From Euphorbia lathyris (Eukaryota; Streptophyta; Magnoliopsida; Malpighiales; Euphorbiaceae): 64,000 nt of DNA. The position numbers and the translations under genes are program-made. The DNA is taken from contig NC_088918.1 of the NCBI RefSeq assembly GCF_963576675.1, positions 43,495,501 through 43,559,500 of the forward strand, read 5' to 3'. Under the pieces are notes generated by a model. The model made no database searches and was not told the origin of the DNA. It was given only the letters and a program-made list of their open reading frames with translations. Below, piece by piece: positions 11,440 to 21,749 of this stretch. Each line of letters begins with the position of its first letter. Within the stretch, counting starts at the first letter, position 1.

Positions 11440-11935
11440 AGCTGATGCATCTCCCCCTCTTTGCTTTCATCGGCTTGGTACAACTTCAACCTTTGTCTAT
11501 TAACCTTGAATGATTTCCCACTGTCATTGGATATCTCAACTGCTCCATAACGAAAAACTACTTGTACAGTGAAAGGGCCTGACCACCTACACCCAAGCTT
11601 TCATGGGAACAACCTGAGGTGAGAGTTGTATAATATGACTTTCTGACCAGGGTAGAACTCTTTGGTTTGAATCCTCTTGCCGTGCCATCTTTTTGTCTTT
11701 TCCTTGTATATCTGCGCATTTTCATAGGAGAACAACCTGAATTCATCTAGCTCGTTCAGCTGCATTTTACGTTGTTCTCCTACTACATGTTCATCAAAAT
11801 TTAGTAATTTTAGTGCCTATAATGCTCTATGTTCCATTTCAATAGGTAGATGACAAGCTTTTCCAAACACTAGCCTATAGGGAGACATTCTTATTGGTGT
11901 CTTATAAGCTGATCTATATGCCCACAAAATTGAAA
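11440..11935 (-). pseudogene. Athila-type integrase C-terminus
   Basis: Translating the minus strand leftward from 11935 gives [20 protein letters not shown], then [15 protein letters not shown], a stop, and [20 protein letters not shown], ending with SGPFTVQVVF and FKVNRQRLKLY. This is the end of the integrase core and the C-terminal domain of Athila-like Ty3/gypsy elements. At least two stops are present. The catalytic core upstream is missing because the sequence changes abruptly at about 11936. Confidence 0.78.
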
Positions 11936-11993
11936 GTTGTACACCAAAGTGTGAAAATGGGTAAAGATTGTATACCACATATGTAATTTACCC
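11936..11993. repeat. Solo fragment of a Mutator-like terminal repeat
   Basis: These 58 bases closely match the outer end of the inverted repeats of the element at 19800-21563: on the minus strand GGGTAAATTACAT, then the block ending at GGTGTACAAC. Only the outermost part is present and it abuts the broken integrase exactly. Confidence 0.75.
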
Positions 11994-12733
11994 AACAACC
12001 AACCATAGGAATAGTTATTCCTAAGAAATTTCTATTCTATTCTTTTGGAATAACCATTCTATTTCATTTCATTCGATTCCGCGAACCAGACGGCACCTAA
12101 ATGAATAAAATAGATATTTTCCGATAATTGATAAGTACTTAAATTCTTTAAATTTGCATAGAAAGTTGGAAATGTCAATAAGCTTATTATTTTGGGATGA
12201 GAATGAAATATTTCTAAGGGAAGTCAATTATTTATATAATGTAATATATTTTAAAAAGTTTATATGATAAAAAAAAACATGTTTGAGTTTGAATTCTGCA
12301 CTCGGTTAAAAAATTAATCCGTATCAATAGACAATATAACCTATGATGTGAAACTATTTACTGATAGTTCTGATTAAATTCTAAAATTTGATTATCAAAT
12401 GAATGGTTTTATATTTTTATTTTTTTAAAGTGGCACAAGGCAACAGAACAAATTGGTAGATCCAGTCGACAAAATAAGTAACATTATTTTTCTATTTATC
12501 AGTATCTGTAACAACAAAGATCGCTTTATTTAGTGACAAATAATGCTTGCTGCATACAAAAAGAGAAAAGCTTACGCTCACCCAAAAATTAAAAAAATAA
12601 TGAAAAGAAAGCCTCTCCAGATATAAAACAAAGGAAAAGAACAACTGAAAAGAATTGAGAACCAATATGCCACAAAATTTCTTCTGTTAGTGAACAAAGG
12701 AACATGGTGATATATGCAGACAGAGACAGACAA
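11994..12733. other. AT-rich intergenic sequence downstream of the coiled-coil gene
   Basis: No gene seen. At 12012-12100 GGAATAGTTATTCC, GGAATAACCATTC and TTCCGCGAACCAGACGGCACC suggest one end of a small inverted-repeat transposon, but I could not find its partner end. The rest should include the 3' UTR of the minus-strand gene. Confidence 0.4.
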
Positions 12734-15700
12734 TTATGATGTTGTTTCCGCATTGTGCTCGACTTGTACTGTAGTACCTTTTGCATCTTCTTCCTTGTTC
12801 TCGTTTGCTGGTTTGCTTTCTGTTTCTCCTTCTGCTGCTTCATCAATTTTTGGCAGAGTTGAAACAGCTGAGATGTCACTCGTTGAAGCCTCCTGCAATT
12901 CTTCAGGCGGGATAGGGACCGGATATATCTCCTTTGTCACCTCCAGGCTTGGAGATGCATTAGTATCACAAGGTGAGAGTGGAGATATGGGAGAGGTTGG
13001 TGTAATACTGAACATCCTTGTAATTGGATATACTTCACTCACTTCTTCACTGCCTTCATCAAAATAAACAACATCTTGCATGGTCAGTTGGTGGTATTCA
13101 ACTATCTCTCTCAGAAACCTGTTCTCCCGTGAGAATATTGAGTTCTCGTGCGCTAAACGAGCCTTTTCAGCTAATAGTGTCTCCAGTTGAAGCCGAATCT
13201 GATGAGGATGCATAATTTGACAAGTAATTAATTCAGTCAGTATAAGAAGATGAATCAGTCTGTCTTAAACAACATGGCTATTTCAATTAATTTACAAATG
13301 TATAATACCAAATCATCGTCTGCTGGGTTGCCCCCCTTTTCACGACTCTCCCGTAAGATCTTATTCTCGTCCTCTAGCTGTGAACATCTTTGTTTCGCGA
13401 AGGCCAAATCCGCTTTAACTGTTTTCAGTTCCCGAAGAAGAAGTTTTGCTTTGGCTGCTGTTGCCATTGCAACCTGTAAAGAAACAACAAGGATAATCAC
13501 CTATCATGAGATAGAAAACATACTCCAAACCCAGTTAAGTCAAAAACTTCCAAAGTAAATTCCGAGTCATCAAAACAGTAGAAATGCAAATCGTGTTCTT
13601 TCGTGACCCACTTTTACATCCAGAATTTTATGACCGTGAACCATCAAATTCCATCTATATTTTTCAGTAAGCATGGTAAACTTCTTACACTCCACACAGC
13701 TCCTGATTAACTTGAAAGACATATACATATTTAAATTGTAATGTCTAAGTTATTATTTCCCTATGAACTTGTGACCCACAATTACACAGTTGCCACCTTA
13801 CGTCGCGAGATGCCTTCAATTGAGTTTCGTGGTTCATTTGATTCTGTGGAAGCTTAGGTTGCATCATAGGTTGCTGCCATGAACTAGATGTGCTAGAAGC
13901 TTGATTTTGTGCCTCAAGACCGTTCCCTTTTCGCCTAATTTGCAGTTTGCGGGTTTCTTGGATGATATCCGCAGTTTTATTTTCCATGATAATGAGACCT
14001 TCCTGGAGAAAAACAGCTATTTTTAAGGAAAAAAAAATATAATTTTCGAGTAAAACATAGTGCATGAATCAAATTCGAAGGTGTGCATTTCAGTAGTTTG
14101 CTAATTTCTTTCTCACTTGCTTTGAACCATGTCCTGTCTGCAGGAAAAAATATAATAATAATGAAGGACGGTTTATTTGCTACGACTAGACTACTATATG
14201 ATTCCCCAAACCATCCACTTATCAAAGCTAAATGGAGTTCATCATCTTCACATAGGAAGGACAGTCATAAGGGAATTGAGAATATGTGAGAAATTTGTAT
14301 GGATATAATAGCCCGAAGATCAATTGAATTTGGTTGTGAGAAAGCAGCGATTCATCCTCACTCTTCACCACTACCAAAAGATAACTACATGTACTTTTAC
14401 ATAAAAACTGATAAAGTTGCCCATTCAGCAAATGTAAAAGGTGATCTTCTATAGGAACTTGCTTGGAAGTCCCAGTGGCTATCTTTAGGAGATTCTATAA
14501 ATAATAGTTTACAACAGCTAATCTCGTAGCTTGAGCTGGCTTATATTACATTGAAAAATTATGAAGGCTGAGTATGTAGGATATGGTACAGCATACTCTT
14601 ACTCAAGCACATTCAAGAACCTTGAGCATAGCCATGTACAAGTAAGAATACGGACTAACCAAAGAATTAATATTTCGTTATGCCAAATGGCCAATGAATA
14701 TCAAAATGCTTTTCGGGTGAAATAAAATAGGGAATTAGCACAATGAACCATGAATAACTAGATTCATAAAAGAATGCAGAAAGAAAAGAATTGCGCACTA
14801 GTTCAACACAAACAATTCAGAATGATTTACCTCAAAAGCTTTTTCGAAGCTGTCACCAATCTGATTAAGGGAAGATGTGAGTTTGTCCAAACCCTTCCGG
14901 AATGTAGGACTGTCTATTTTCTTAGAGCCTTCCTGTGATTGGTTTGATCGAGGAGACTGTAATTGGGAAAGAAAGACAAGGGATTAACAAAAATCATATA
15001 TTAAAATGTTCAGTCTTGTGTTAAACATTAGGACCTACCTGGCCATCCATAGGCGTATCTGACATCTGGAACCTCGACCTTGCAGGCGTTTCAAATTGTT
15101 GTGAGATATTATCATCCTCTAGAATTGATTTGGCTTTCTTAGCAAGAACACCCCAAAAACCCTTGTTATCACTTCTTTCTGACGAGTCCTCATATGCATC
15201 AAAGACCTACAAATTCAGGCATCGAAAAATTCAATAAAACTCATAATAATTTTTTAAGAGAGAAATAGAATTTCTGATAAGTAATTAACTATAATAACCA
15301 AAAATTGCTAAAAGAAAAAAAGTATACCATATACCATAAAACTTTATAACCTAAATGCTCCTTAACTAGAGCTAATTATGGAACAATACGCATTTATTCA
15401 TCAAAATGCAGTAAATCTTGTATATAAGAAAAAGAATCCAATTCGTTATTATATATGTTAGTGAAATGAAAGTTGATAACATCTCTCATCCTAAACTATT
15501 TTACCAAATGAAACTAAGGAAAAACGGAGTCTGGAAGAGATGAATGGGGTATAAATCCGTCAGCTTATCTATAGCATCATTTGTACGCAAATTGCAAGTT
15601 CACAAGAAAAACGAGACCAGAATGACTGCAATCAATAGATTAAGGATCCAAAAATGCATTGAGCAATCCTCAAAGCAACGATTTTGAAATTAAAAACGAA

Positions 15701-16083
15701 GAAATTAATGAGACAGCGATCCAAATAAAATAAAATAAATACAGGTAATATTTAGAGGCAGAAATATAATTTTCAATGGAACAGAAAACATTAATCAATG
15801 AGTAGATTAAATTAAAAAAAAAGGTATTGATTGGAGAAGAATTAACCTTAGATCTCTGAGAGACGGAATCTCCGGTGTAAGCAGAGGAAAGAGAAGAATC
15901 ACGGTGGACGGCGGAAGCCCTGATAGCCTGAGCCGCCAGAGAGGAAGAGGCATTAAAAGTATAAGAAGACCTCAATTTACTAGTTTTAAAATTGTCTTTG
16001 TAGGTTTCATCTTCTGGCTTGTGATATATCTCTTCTTTAAAGGTGGAGGCTCTTGTAATTCCCTGCCTTCTCCTATAAGCCAT
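12734..16083 (-). CDS. Conserved-looking coiled-coil protein, six exons, 453 residues
   Basis: Coding exons on the minus strand are 16083-15847, 15206-15039, 14956-14831, 14002-13802, 13473-13309 and 13198-12734. All introns are GT-AG and phase 0, and the joined frame is open with a TGA-type end at 12734, so the model is internally consistent. The start [18 protein letters not shown] is the only ATG in frame near the 5' end. Residues 80-135 include [17 protein letters not shown]. Residues about 250-290 and 300-337 are two strong heptad-rich coiled-coil stretches, for example [19 protein letters not shown]. The tail (about 340-453) is acidic and rich in Ser/Pro/Glu. No signal peptide or membrane segment is seen. 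I recognise it as a plant-type protein of unknown function, not as a named gene; the coiled coils suggest a scaffold or cytoskeletal role, which is inference. Confidence 0.88.
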
Positions 16084-17348
16084 TTCCTTCTTCTTTGAGA
16101 CGGATCACCACAACCGTACCGTATTTGCCCGTCACAGTCGCCGCAACGCAACGGCCAGAGACAGGTAAGAGGAAGAGGGAAAGGGAGAAAAGAAATCACC
16201 GCCACCACGGCCACCACCGCCCGATGAGGAAAAAACTAAATGCAAATATGAATTGAAGCCTCTGGTTTTTGGAATTGTACAACGAAGTTTGCCTTTTTTA
16301 ATTTGTTGCCGAAGAAGCCATCCATTCTCGAATGAGAGAGAAATCATTACCAGAAAAGTAAGCCTAAGGTGACGGTTTTCTCTTGCATGCTTTTTTACCC
16401 TTTATTTTCTCCCTTTTTTCATTTTCTTACGCCTTTTTATTTTTCCTAATTCTTGCCTTTATGAATTTTTCTCACTCATTTTTTAAATATTACTCCGTAA
16501 TTTTTTTTTACTTATTTTCTATCTCACAAAAATAGATTTATTTATATCTTTTTCTACAAAGAAGACGAGTTTCCGCTTTTTAATTATTTGAAAAATAATA
16601 ATTATTGTCTTGGTAAAATTCATTTTTGGTTTTTTAATGTAATATAATATAATAAAAACAATTAATTATTTATAAAAGATAAAATTGAAGTGAGAGAACT
16701 TTTATATATATACACTAGTTTTTGGCCCGTGCGATGCACAGATTCATCTTAATATATAAATATTAATAAAAATACAATCTAATAATTACAATTAATGATA
16801 TAAATGTGTTATATAAATTAAATATTATTATTTGATTTTCACATTTACTTTAAATAATATTTTTATAGATAAATATAATAATAAAATAAAAACTAATATA
16901 TTATATATTATATTATATTTTTTATCAGTAAAAAAGGAGGAAGTGACACCTCAGTTCCATCGTTACTGTTTTATATTATATATAGATATGTAGAGAATTA
17001 GAGAGATTTTAGGGATTAATTTAAATTCTGTAGTAATCTTAAATACATGGGATAAAATAATCTTTTTATAGATAAATATACATAATAAAATTAAAATTAA
17101 TATATTAAATTTTTTATCACTAAAAAAGGAGGAAGTGACACCTCAGTTCCATCGTTACTGTTTTATATTATATATAGATTTGGATTGGAAGGGAAGGGAA
17201 AGGAAAGGAAAGACGTGGAAGGGCAACATAACAACTCAACAAATGTTGGAAGTGGGTCATCAAATCAATTTTTTGCTTAGTAGATCTTCGACGTGAAGCT
17301 TTTATAAGCTTGCAAGAGTGTTGGAACAATGTTATACGTAATTTATTA
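16084..17348. other. Promoter side of the coiled-coil gene, then AT-rich repeats
   Basis: 16084-16380 should contain the 5' UTR and promoter of the minus-strand gene; it includes a GGTGGCGG-type GC-rich patch around 16200. From 16400 the sequence is very AT-rich with no gene. A motif TTTTTGGCCCGTGCGATGCAC at 16722 begins a repeat-like stretch. Confidence 0.45.
16860..17180. repeat. About 192-bp tandem duplication
   Basis: A 65-bp block beginning TTTATCA(G/C)TAAAAAAGG and ending ATATTATATATAGAT is at 16921-16985 and again at 17113-17179, nearly identical. The AT-rich sequence before each copy is also similar (ATAGATAAATATA...). The unit is about 192 bases. Family unknown. Confidence 0.75.
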
Positions 17349-18225
17349 TCTCAAATCACTAAAAGTTTTTTTTTTATACTCTCTATTATTTAAGAGTTTC
17401 TATATTTTTATTTCATTTTTTATTAATATTTGTGTTGGAAGTAAAACTGTATGGAGGAAAGTTCTGCCTGAACAGTGTCTTTCTGCATTCTTTTCCTATT
17501 CAGAACAAGACTAGTTTAAGGAGAGTGTTGAAGGAAAGTTGTTGGCTGAGCTCGAACATGGAATAATTCTGTTTGCTGTGGTCTGCCACCAAATTTGACA
17601 TTAGAGGAATGTTGAGGTATTTGGAGAAGGAGCGGTTGTCATTCCTAATTTGTTGGCTTTCTTCTTCAGAAAAGTTAATTCAATAATTGAGAGTTTCAAG
17701 GTTGATAGTTTAGCAGGTTCTATCCAAAAGACGATTGTTCATCTGATAGGCTGTGATAGACCAGGTGAAGGGATGGTAAAGTTGAACACCGATGGGTCGC
17801 GTAAAGAGGACGGAAGAATTGCTGCCGGCGGTGTATTGAGAGATGCAGGAGGTGCTTGGTTGTCAGGTTTTGCTAAGAATCTGGGTTTAGGCTCCTCTTT
17901 TATTGCTGAGCTCTGGGGTATCTTTTCTGGGCTTAGGGTGACAGAGGATCTGGCGATTAGGAGGCTGCTAGTGGAGTCAGACAATCTCGAAGCAGTCAAG
18001 ATGATTTCTAATAAAATGGCTCTGTGTTTAGGGAGCCAGAATTTAGTTAAAGCAATTAGAAGGATTTGTTCCTCTTTCGATTCTATCAACTTTTGCCATG
18101 TTTTCAGGGAGCAGAATCGGGTGGCAGATCGGCTTGCTGTTGAGGGCCATAGGCGTCTCTATTTTCTCTTCTCAGAATATTGTTGCGGATGATATTTTTT
18201 AATCACTTCTCAAATCACTAAAAGT
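17349..18225 (+). mobile_element. LINE fragment flanked by an 18-bp target duplication
   Basis: TCTCAAATCACTAAAAGT occurs exactly at 17349-17366 and 18208-18225 and brackets a LINE-derived segment. Coding sense is on the plus strand, but a T-run sits directly after the left duplication and no A-tail precedes the right one. That is the pattern of a minus-strand insertion whose 5' part was inverted during integration (twin priming). Confidence 0.72.
17560..18192 (+). pseudogene. LINE C-terminal RNase H domain
   Basis: The frame from 17650 to 18192 reads as the RNase H (RVT_3 type) that ends many plant L1 proteins. Catalytic carboxylates are visible in order: VKLNTDGS, IAELWGIFSGLR, VESDNLEAV and NRVADRLA. 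It is close to the second LINE copy at 26590-27327, sharing GVLRDAGGAW and SSFDSINFCHVFREQN against SSFDTINFGHVFREKN. Upstream at about 17560 traces of the same protein continue in another frame. No reverse transcriptase is present, so it is a truncated non-autonomous copy. Confidence 0.85.
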
Positions 18226-18536
18226 CATTGTTTATATTATTATTAGAGAGTGGATCAAATCTCTAATAATTGGAGTATCCAATCATTATCATATCACTAA
18301 TTTACATTGTTACAAAACACTCTCATACAATCCTGACCAAACACCTATTCTTGGATACTATATTAAGTTGATTTGCATAAGAAAATAAATAGAATAGATT
18401 ATTGTCTTTTATTAATTGAAAAAATGTCAAAAACAATGTCTCGGAACTAGAGCATACACTAAGAATCGATTGCCTATGATGATTGACACATACAAATGTA
18501 GCAAATGGCATTATATATTTGTTGATATGTTGTGTC
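18226..18536. other. AT-rich intergenic stretch
   Basis: I see no gene or repeat here apart from being the target region of the neighbouring LINE and SINE insertions. Confidence 0.5.
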
Positions 18537-18557
18537 AAAGCTCACAACATCAATAAA

Positions 18558-18751
18558 CTTCTAGGTTCGAATCCCACCTTCAACATATTTTTGTGATGAA
18601 GCTCTTAGCCTGCTGGTTGAGAGCTTACCTATGATCCTAGAGGTCATGGGTTCGAATCACATGGGGTGGGGTGGATTGAGGGTTTTCCTTTCTCTTTAAT
18701 GTAATCTTCCTTTATTTAATATAAGTGCATTGTGCACAACTTTTTTAAAAA
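18558..18751 (+). mobile_element. tRNA-related SINE
   Basis: A 194-bp element has RNA polymerase III promoter boxes: an A-box-like TTAGCCTGCTGGTTGAGAGC at about 18605 and a B box GGGTTCGAATCAC at about 18648. It ends in a short A-run. A 21-bp duplication starting AAAGCTCACAACATC lies at 18537-18557 and 18752-18772. A second B-box-like AGGTTCGAATCCC near its 5' end (18572-18584) suggests an unusual head. It does not fold as a true tRNA. Confidence 0.82.
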
Positions 18752-18772
18752 AAAGCTCACAACATCAATAAA

Positions 18773-19128
18773 TTCTTCAAAAGTTGCTTTTGAACGAGGA
18801 GGAATAAAAAAAAACATTCTTTAAATTCCTTTCATCACCCTTCTGAATTCGATGGAGAAACTCTTTATCTTTATGCTGCATATTGACAAACATCTTATTT
18901 ATTGCCTCTGCATCACCATTGATATGGAACTTTTTCGTAAACTCCACTTCCAACTGCACTCCGATGACCCGAGATCACAAAGAAGTCAGAAAAGGGGGCC
19001 GATGTTCCAGTGAACCCTCTCCAATGGTTAAATCAGAAGATATTATAAAGAATATCAAGCTAACTTAAAACAAAGAAAGGAATAATGAGATAGTTGAAGT
19101 GAGATACATGTGTCGTGGGCTTCCATGC
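18773..19128. other. Intergenic sequence
   Basis: No gene supported. A short minus-strand reading MQLEVEFTKKFHINGDAEAI (18959 leftward) looks like a degenerate transposon peptide but cannot be assigned. Confidence 0.35.
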
Positions 19129-19519
19129 TGATATATTGTATAATGAAGTTGGACCTCAAGTGGTTCTCAGAGGCCCATTAACCATACTTTTGAGCTGGTC
19201 TATCTAGGGTCCCCAAAGGTATGTGGAAGAAATAGGAGTAATGGCTTCGGATCTCAATTACACGCTAAAGCCATTTGGAATGGGAATGTAGATTCCGGAC
19301 CAATATGGTGGTGACACGTGTATCTAAGCCTAAGCTCAAATGTCTATAAATAGGAGCTTAATTCGAAGAGGAAGGTACTCAATTCTAGACATTCAAACTT
19401 ATTGATATAACTTAGGCATCAGAGAGGGTTCGTCGTTCTCCGGCCCCCTGTCTAATTGTGTTCTGTTTTACAGGTCTTAAGGAGCTGTATTCCGGCATTT
19501 TGAGGATATTCTGATATCA
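19129..19519 (+). mobile_element. Solo LTR of the Tat-type element family
   Basis: 391 bases starting TGATATATTG and ending ATTCTGATATCA, flanked by a perfect 5-bp target duplication CATGC (19124-19128 and 19520-19524). It aligns throughout with the LTRs at 44060-44448 and 53463-53853, including TATAAATAGGAGCTTAATTC and the TTTTACAGGTCTT block near its end. It arose by LTR-LTR recombination of a full element. Confidence 0.92.
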
Positions 19520-19524
19520 CATGC

Positions 19525-19789
19525 TATTTATAAGTAAAAATGAAGTGTACCTGAACATGTGGCAATACTTGATTGGTCTTCGGACCCTGTCTTTCTATGC
19601 TTAAGATATATGAGTGTGGGGAGCGTGCTTTTGGAATCTAGCATGCTCATTAGCTTAAACCATGGCTTCGACCAATAAGAATGCAATTATGGGCTTTGAT
19701 GAAATTGGACTCATATGATGACTTTGGATCATGGCCAGGGCCCAACTGTCAAAAGCCCAAATAACTTGATACCGTATCAACCATTATTA
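19525..19789. other. Intergenic sequence between solo LTR and Mutator-like element
   Basis: I see no gene or recognisable repeat. Confidence 0.4.
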
Positions 19790-20470
19790 AGCCTTAGTCG
19801 GGTAAATTACATACGTGGTGTACAACCTTTACCCATTTTCACACTTTGGTGTACAACCTTCAGTTTTGCACATTAGAGTGCACAACCTTTTGGTGACCTC
19901 CCACTAAAATGTACAACAGGTAATTGTGACCGGTCAACCCGAAGTCAACGCACCACCTCAGCAATTTAACTTTTCTAAAAATAAAAAATTAACCCAATTA
20001 ATATAAAATTACTTTTATACCCTTTATAACATCATCTTCTTCAACCTCCATCCTTATTTTCTTTCTACTCCATTTTGAAAAATGATTTCTCTCTCTAACT
20101 CTCATCTCTCTCATTCTCTCTCTAACTCTCATCTCTCTCTTATTTTCTCTCTCCTCTATTTTCTTTTTATAAGCATCACTCCTCTCTCTAATTCTCCTTT
20201 TCTCTCTCCAACTCTCCTCTCTCTTTAATTTCCCCTCTCTCTCTAACTCTTTTTTGGAAATGTATGCAAAATTTCTCCTTCAAAAAAGCAACACACTCAA
20301 ATCTGCTCTCACCTCAACTGGCTGCTTCCAGGTTCTCATCTCAATTTTAATTTTATCCTACAAATTAAATAGTTCAATGTTGCTCATATTTTAGATTAAG
20401 TTTACCTTATCTAATAAGTACACGCTGATATATATTAGATAGGAATTAGGTAGTAGGACATGGCATTTCT

Positions 20471-20700
20471 AGTTCATTCCTTGATAAGGTGTGTGGGATT
20501 GCATATGAGTTTTTTGATCTTCCAATTGAAGAGAAACAAAAATATGCTCGACTTGCCAATGAAATTGAAGGCTATGGAAGTGATAGGGTAGTTTCAGAAA
20601 ATCAAGTTCTTGACTGGAATCATCACCTATGTCTCAAGATTCTTCCTGAAGATAAAAGAAGATTCAATCTTTGGCCACAATACCCAAATATATATTTGCG
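20471..20700 (+). pseudogene. Captured fragment of a 2-oxoglutarate/Fe(II) dioxygenase gene
   Basis: The frame reads SFLDKVCGIAYEFFDLPIEE, then KQKYARLANEIEGYGSD, VVSENQVLDWNHHL and PEDKRRFNLWPQYP. This is the N-terminal (DIOX_N) part of plant SRG1/flavonol-synthase-like dioxygenases, matching one internal exon. The iron-binding HxD...H and the oxoglutarate-binding RxS of the catalytic half are absent. An in-frame ATG at 20489 is internal to the fragment. It lies between the arms of a Mutator-like element and most likely was captured from a host gene. Confidence 0.83.
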
Positions 20701-20745
20701 TTATTTAAGTTGTTGTTTGGAGATAAACGATCTTTCTTCAATCAG

Positions 20746-20748
<3 letters not shown>

Positions 20749-20807
<59 letters not shown>
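20749..20807. repeat. (TA)n microsatellite
   Basis: About 29 uninterrupted TA/AT units directly after the dioxygenase fragment. The YIYIYI reading frame across it is not a gene. Confidence 0.95.
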
Positions 20808-20808
<1 letters not shown>

Positions 20809-20837
20809 ACAATCATGTAGGTGCCCTATATTTACAT

Positions 20838-21098
20838 CTAATGTTTACATCTATAGTAGTACGTATAATGATCTGCCCTGATACAAATTTGTCGAATGCA
20901 ATTCCCGTATATATCATGTTTACAGAATTTTTGTTTTCCGAAAAGAGCGTTTGTTGCTACGTAGGAGTTCATCAACAACTCTTCATCTCCGATGGAATCG
21001 GCGATCCTTTCATTAGTTGACACAAAGGCAGCTTTACTTCTACTACTCATCAACAAAATTACCAAAACAGATAAACAGACTCTCGTGTATTCTCTCAC
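20838..21098 (-). CDS. Short ORF with signal-peptide-like start inside the Mutator-like element
   Basis: 86 codons on the minus strand start MREYTRVCLSVLVILLMSS, a hydrophobic segment followed by small residues, as in a secretory signal. The rest includes IGDEELLMNS and four cysteines in the last third (KFCKHDIYGNC, IRQIC, YRCKH). The DEELLM piece recalls the region before the mature part of RALF-type peptides, but the YISY and cysteine spacing of RALF are missing, so I do not name it. It begins just inside the right inverted arm and is opposite in sense to the dioxygenase fragment. It may be a second captured host fragment or a chance frame. Confidence 0.4.
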   Translation of the reverse strand: MREYTRVCLSVLVILLMSSRSKAAFVSTNERIADSIGDEELLMNSYVATNALFGKQKFCKHDIYGNCIRQICIRADHYTYYYRCKH

Positions 21099-21749
21099 TG
21101 TTTCATATTATATTTTGCATACATTTCCAAAAAAGAGTTAGAGAGAGGGGAAATTAAAGAGAGAGGAGAGTTAGAGAGAGAAGTGATGCTTATAAAAAGA
21201 AAATGGAGGAGAGAGAAAATAAGAGGGAGATGAGAGTTAGAGAGAGAATGAGAGAGATGAGAGTTAGAGAGAGAAATAATTTTTGAAAATGGAGTAGAAA
21301 GAAAATAAGGATAGAGGTTGAAGAAGATGATGTTATAAAGGGTATAAAAGTAATTTTTATATTAATTGGGTTAATTTTTTATTTTTAGAAAAATTAAATT
21401 GTTGAGGTGGCGCGTTGACTTCAGGTTGACCGGTCACAATTACCTGTTGTACACTTTAGTGGAAGGTCACCAAAAGGTTATACATTTTAGTGTGCAAAAT
21501 TGAAGGTTGTACACCAAAGTGTGAAAATGGGTAAAAGTTGTACACCACGTATGTAATTTACCCAGCCTTAGCCTCCTCATACTTTCAACAAAAAAGTAAA
21601 TTCCCTTTGTGAGAAACCTATGTTTTGTGGTCCACCATTATGAACTTCCAACAATATATGGTTCTTACTTGTCTTTAACCTTGTTATACCAAACATTTCA
21701 ATTGCCTCTTATATTGAGTAGTCAGATTCCTTTGACTAGACATCATTCT

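Larger units (their letters stand above)
19800..21563. mobile_element. Mutator-like (Pack-MULE-type) element with long inverted repeats
   Basis: Left arm 19800-20272 and right arm about 21112-21563 are near-perfect inverted copies, both starting GGGTAAATTACATACGTGG. A 10-bp duplication AGCCTTAG(T/C)C (19790-19799 and 21564-21573, one mismatch) matches the 9-10 bp made by Mutator-like transposases. The arms contain long CTCTCT-rich tracts. No transposase is present. Between the arms lie a dioxygenase fragment, a TA microsatellite and a short ORF on the other strand. Confidence 0.88.

Noticed and set aside
18600..18672. Possible tRNA gene
   Set aside because: Polymerase III boxes are present but no cloverleaf or anticodon arm can be formed; flanking duplications and the A-run show a SINE.
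20489..20881. 130-codon ORF as a complete dioxygenase-like protein
   Set aside because: Only the first part is coding-like; the rest runs through the TA microsatellite, and the catalytic half is missing.
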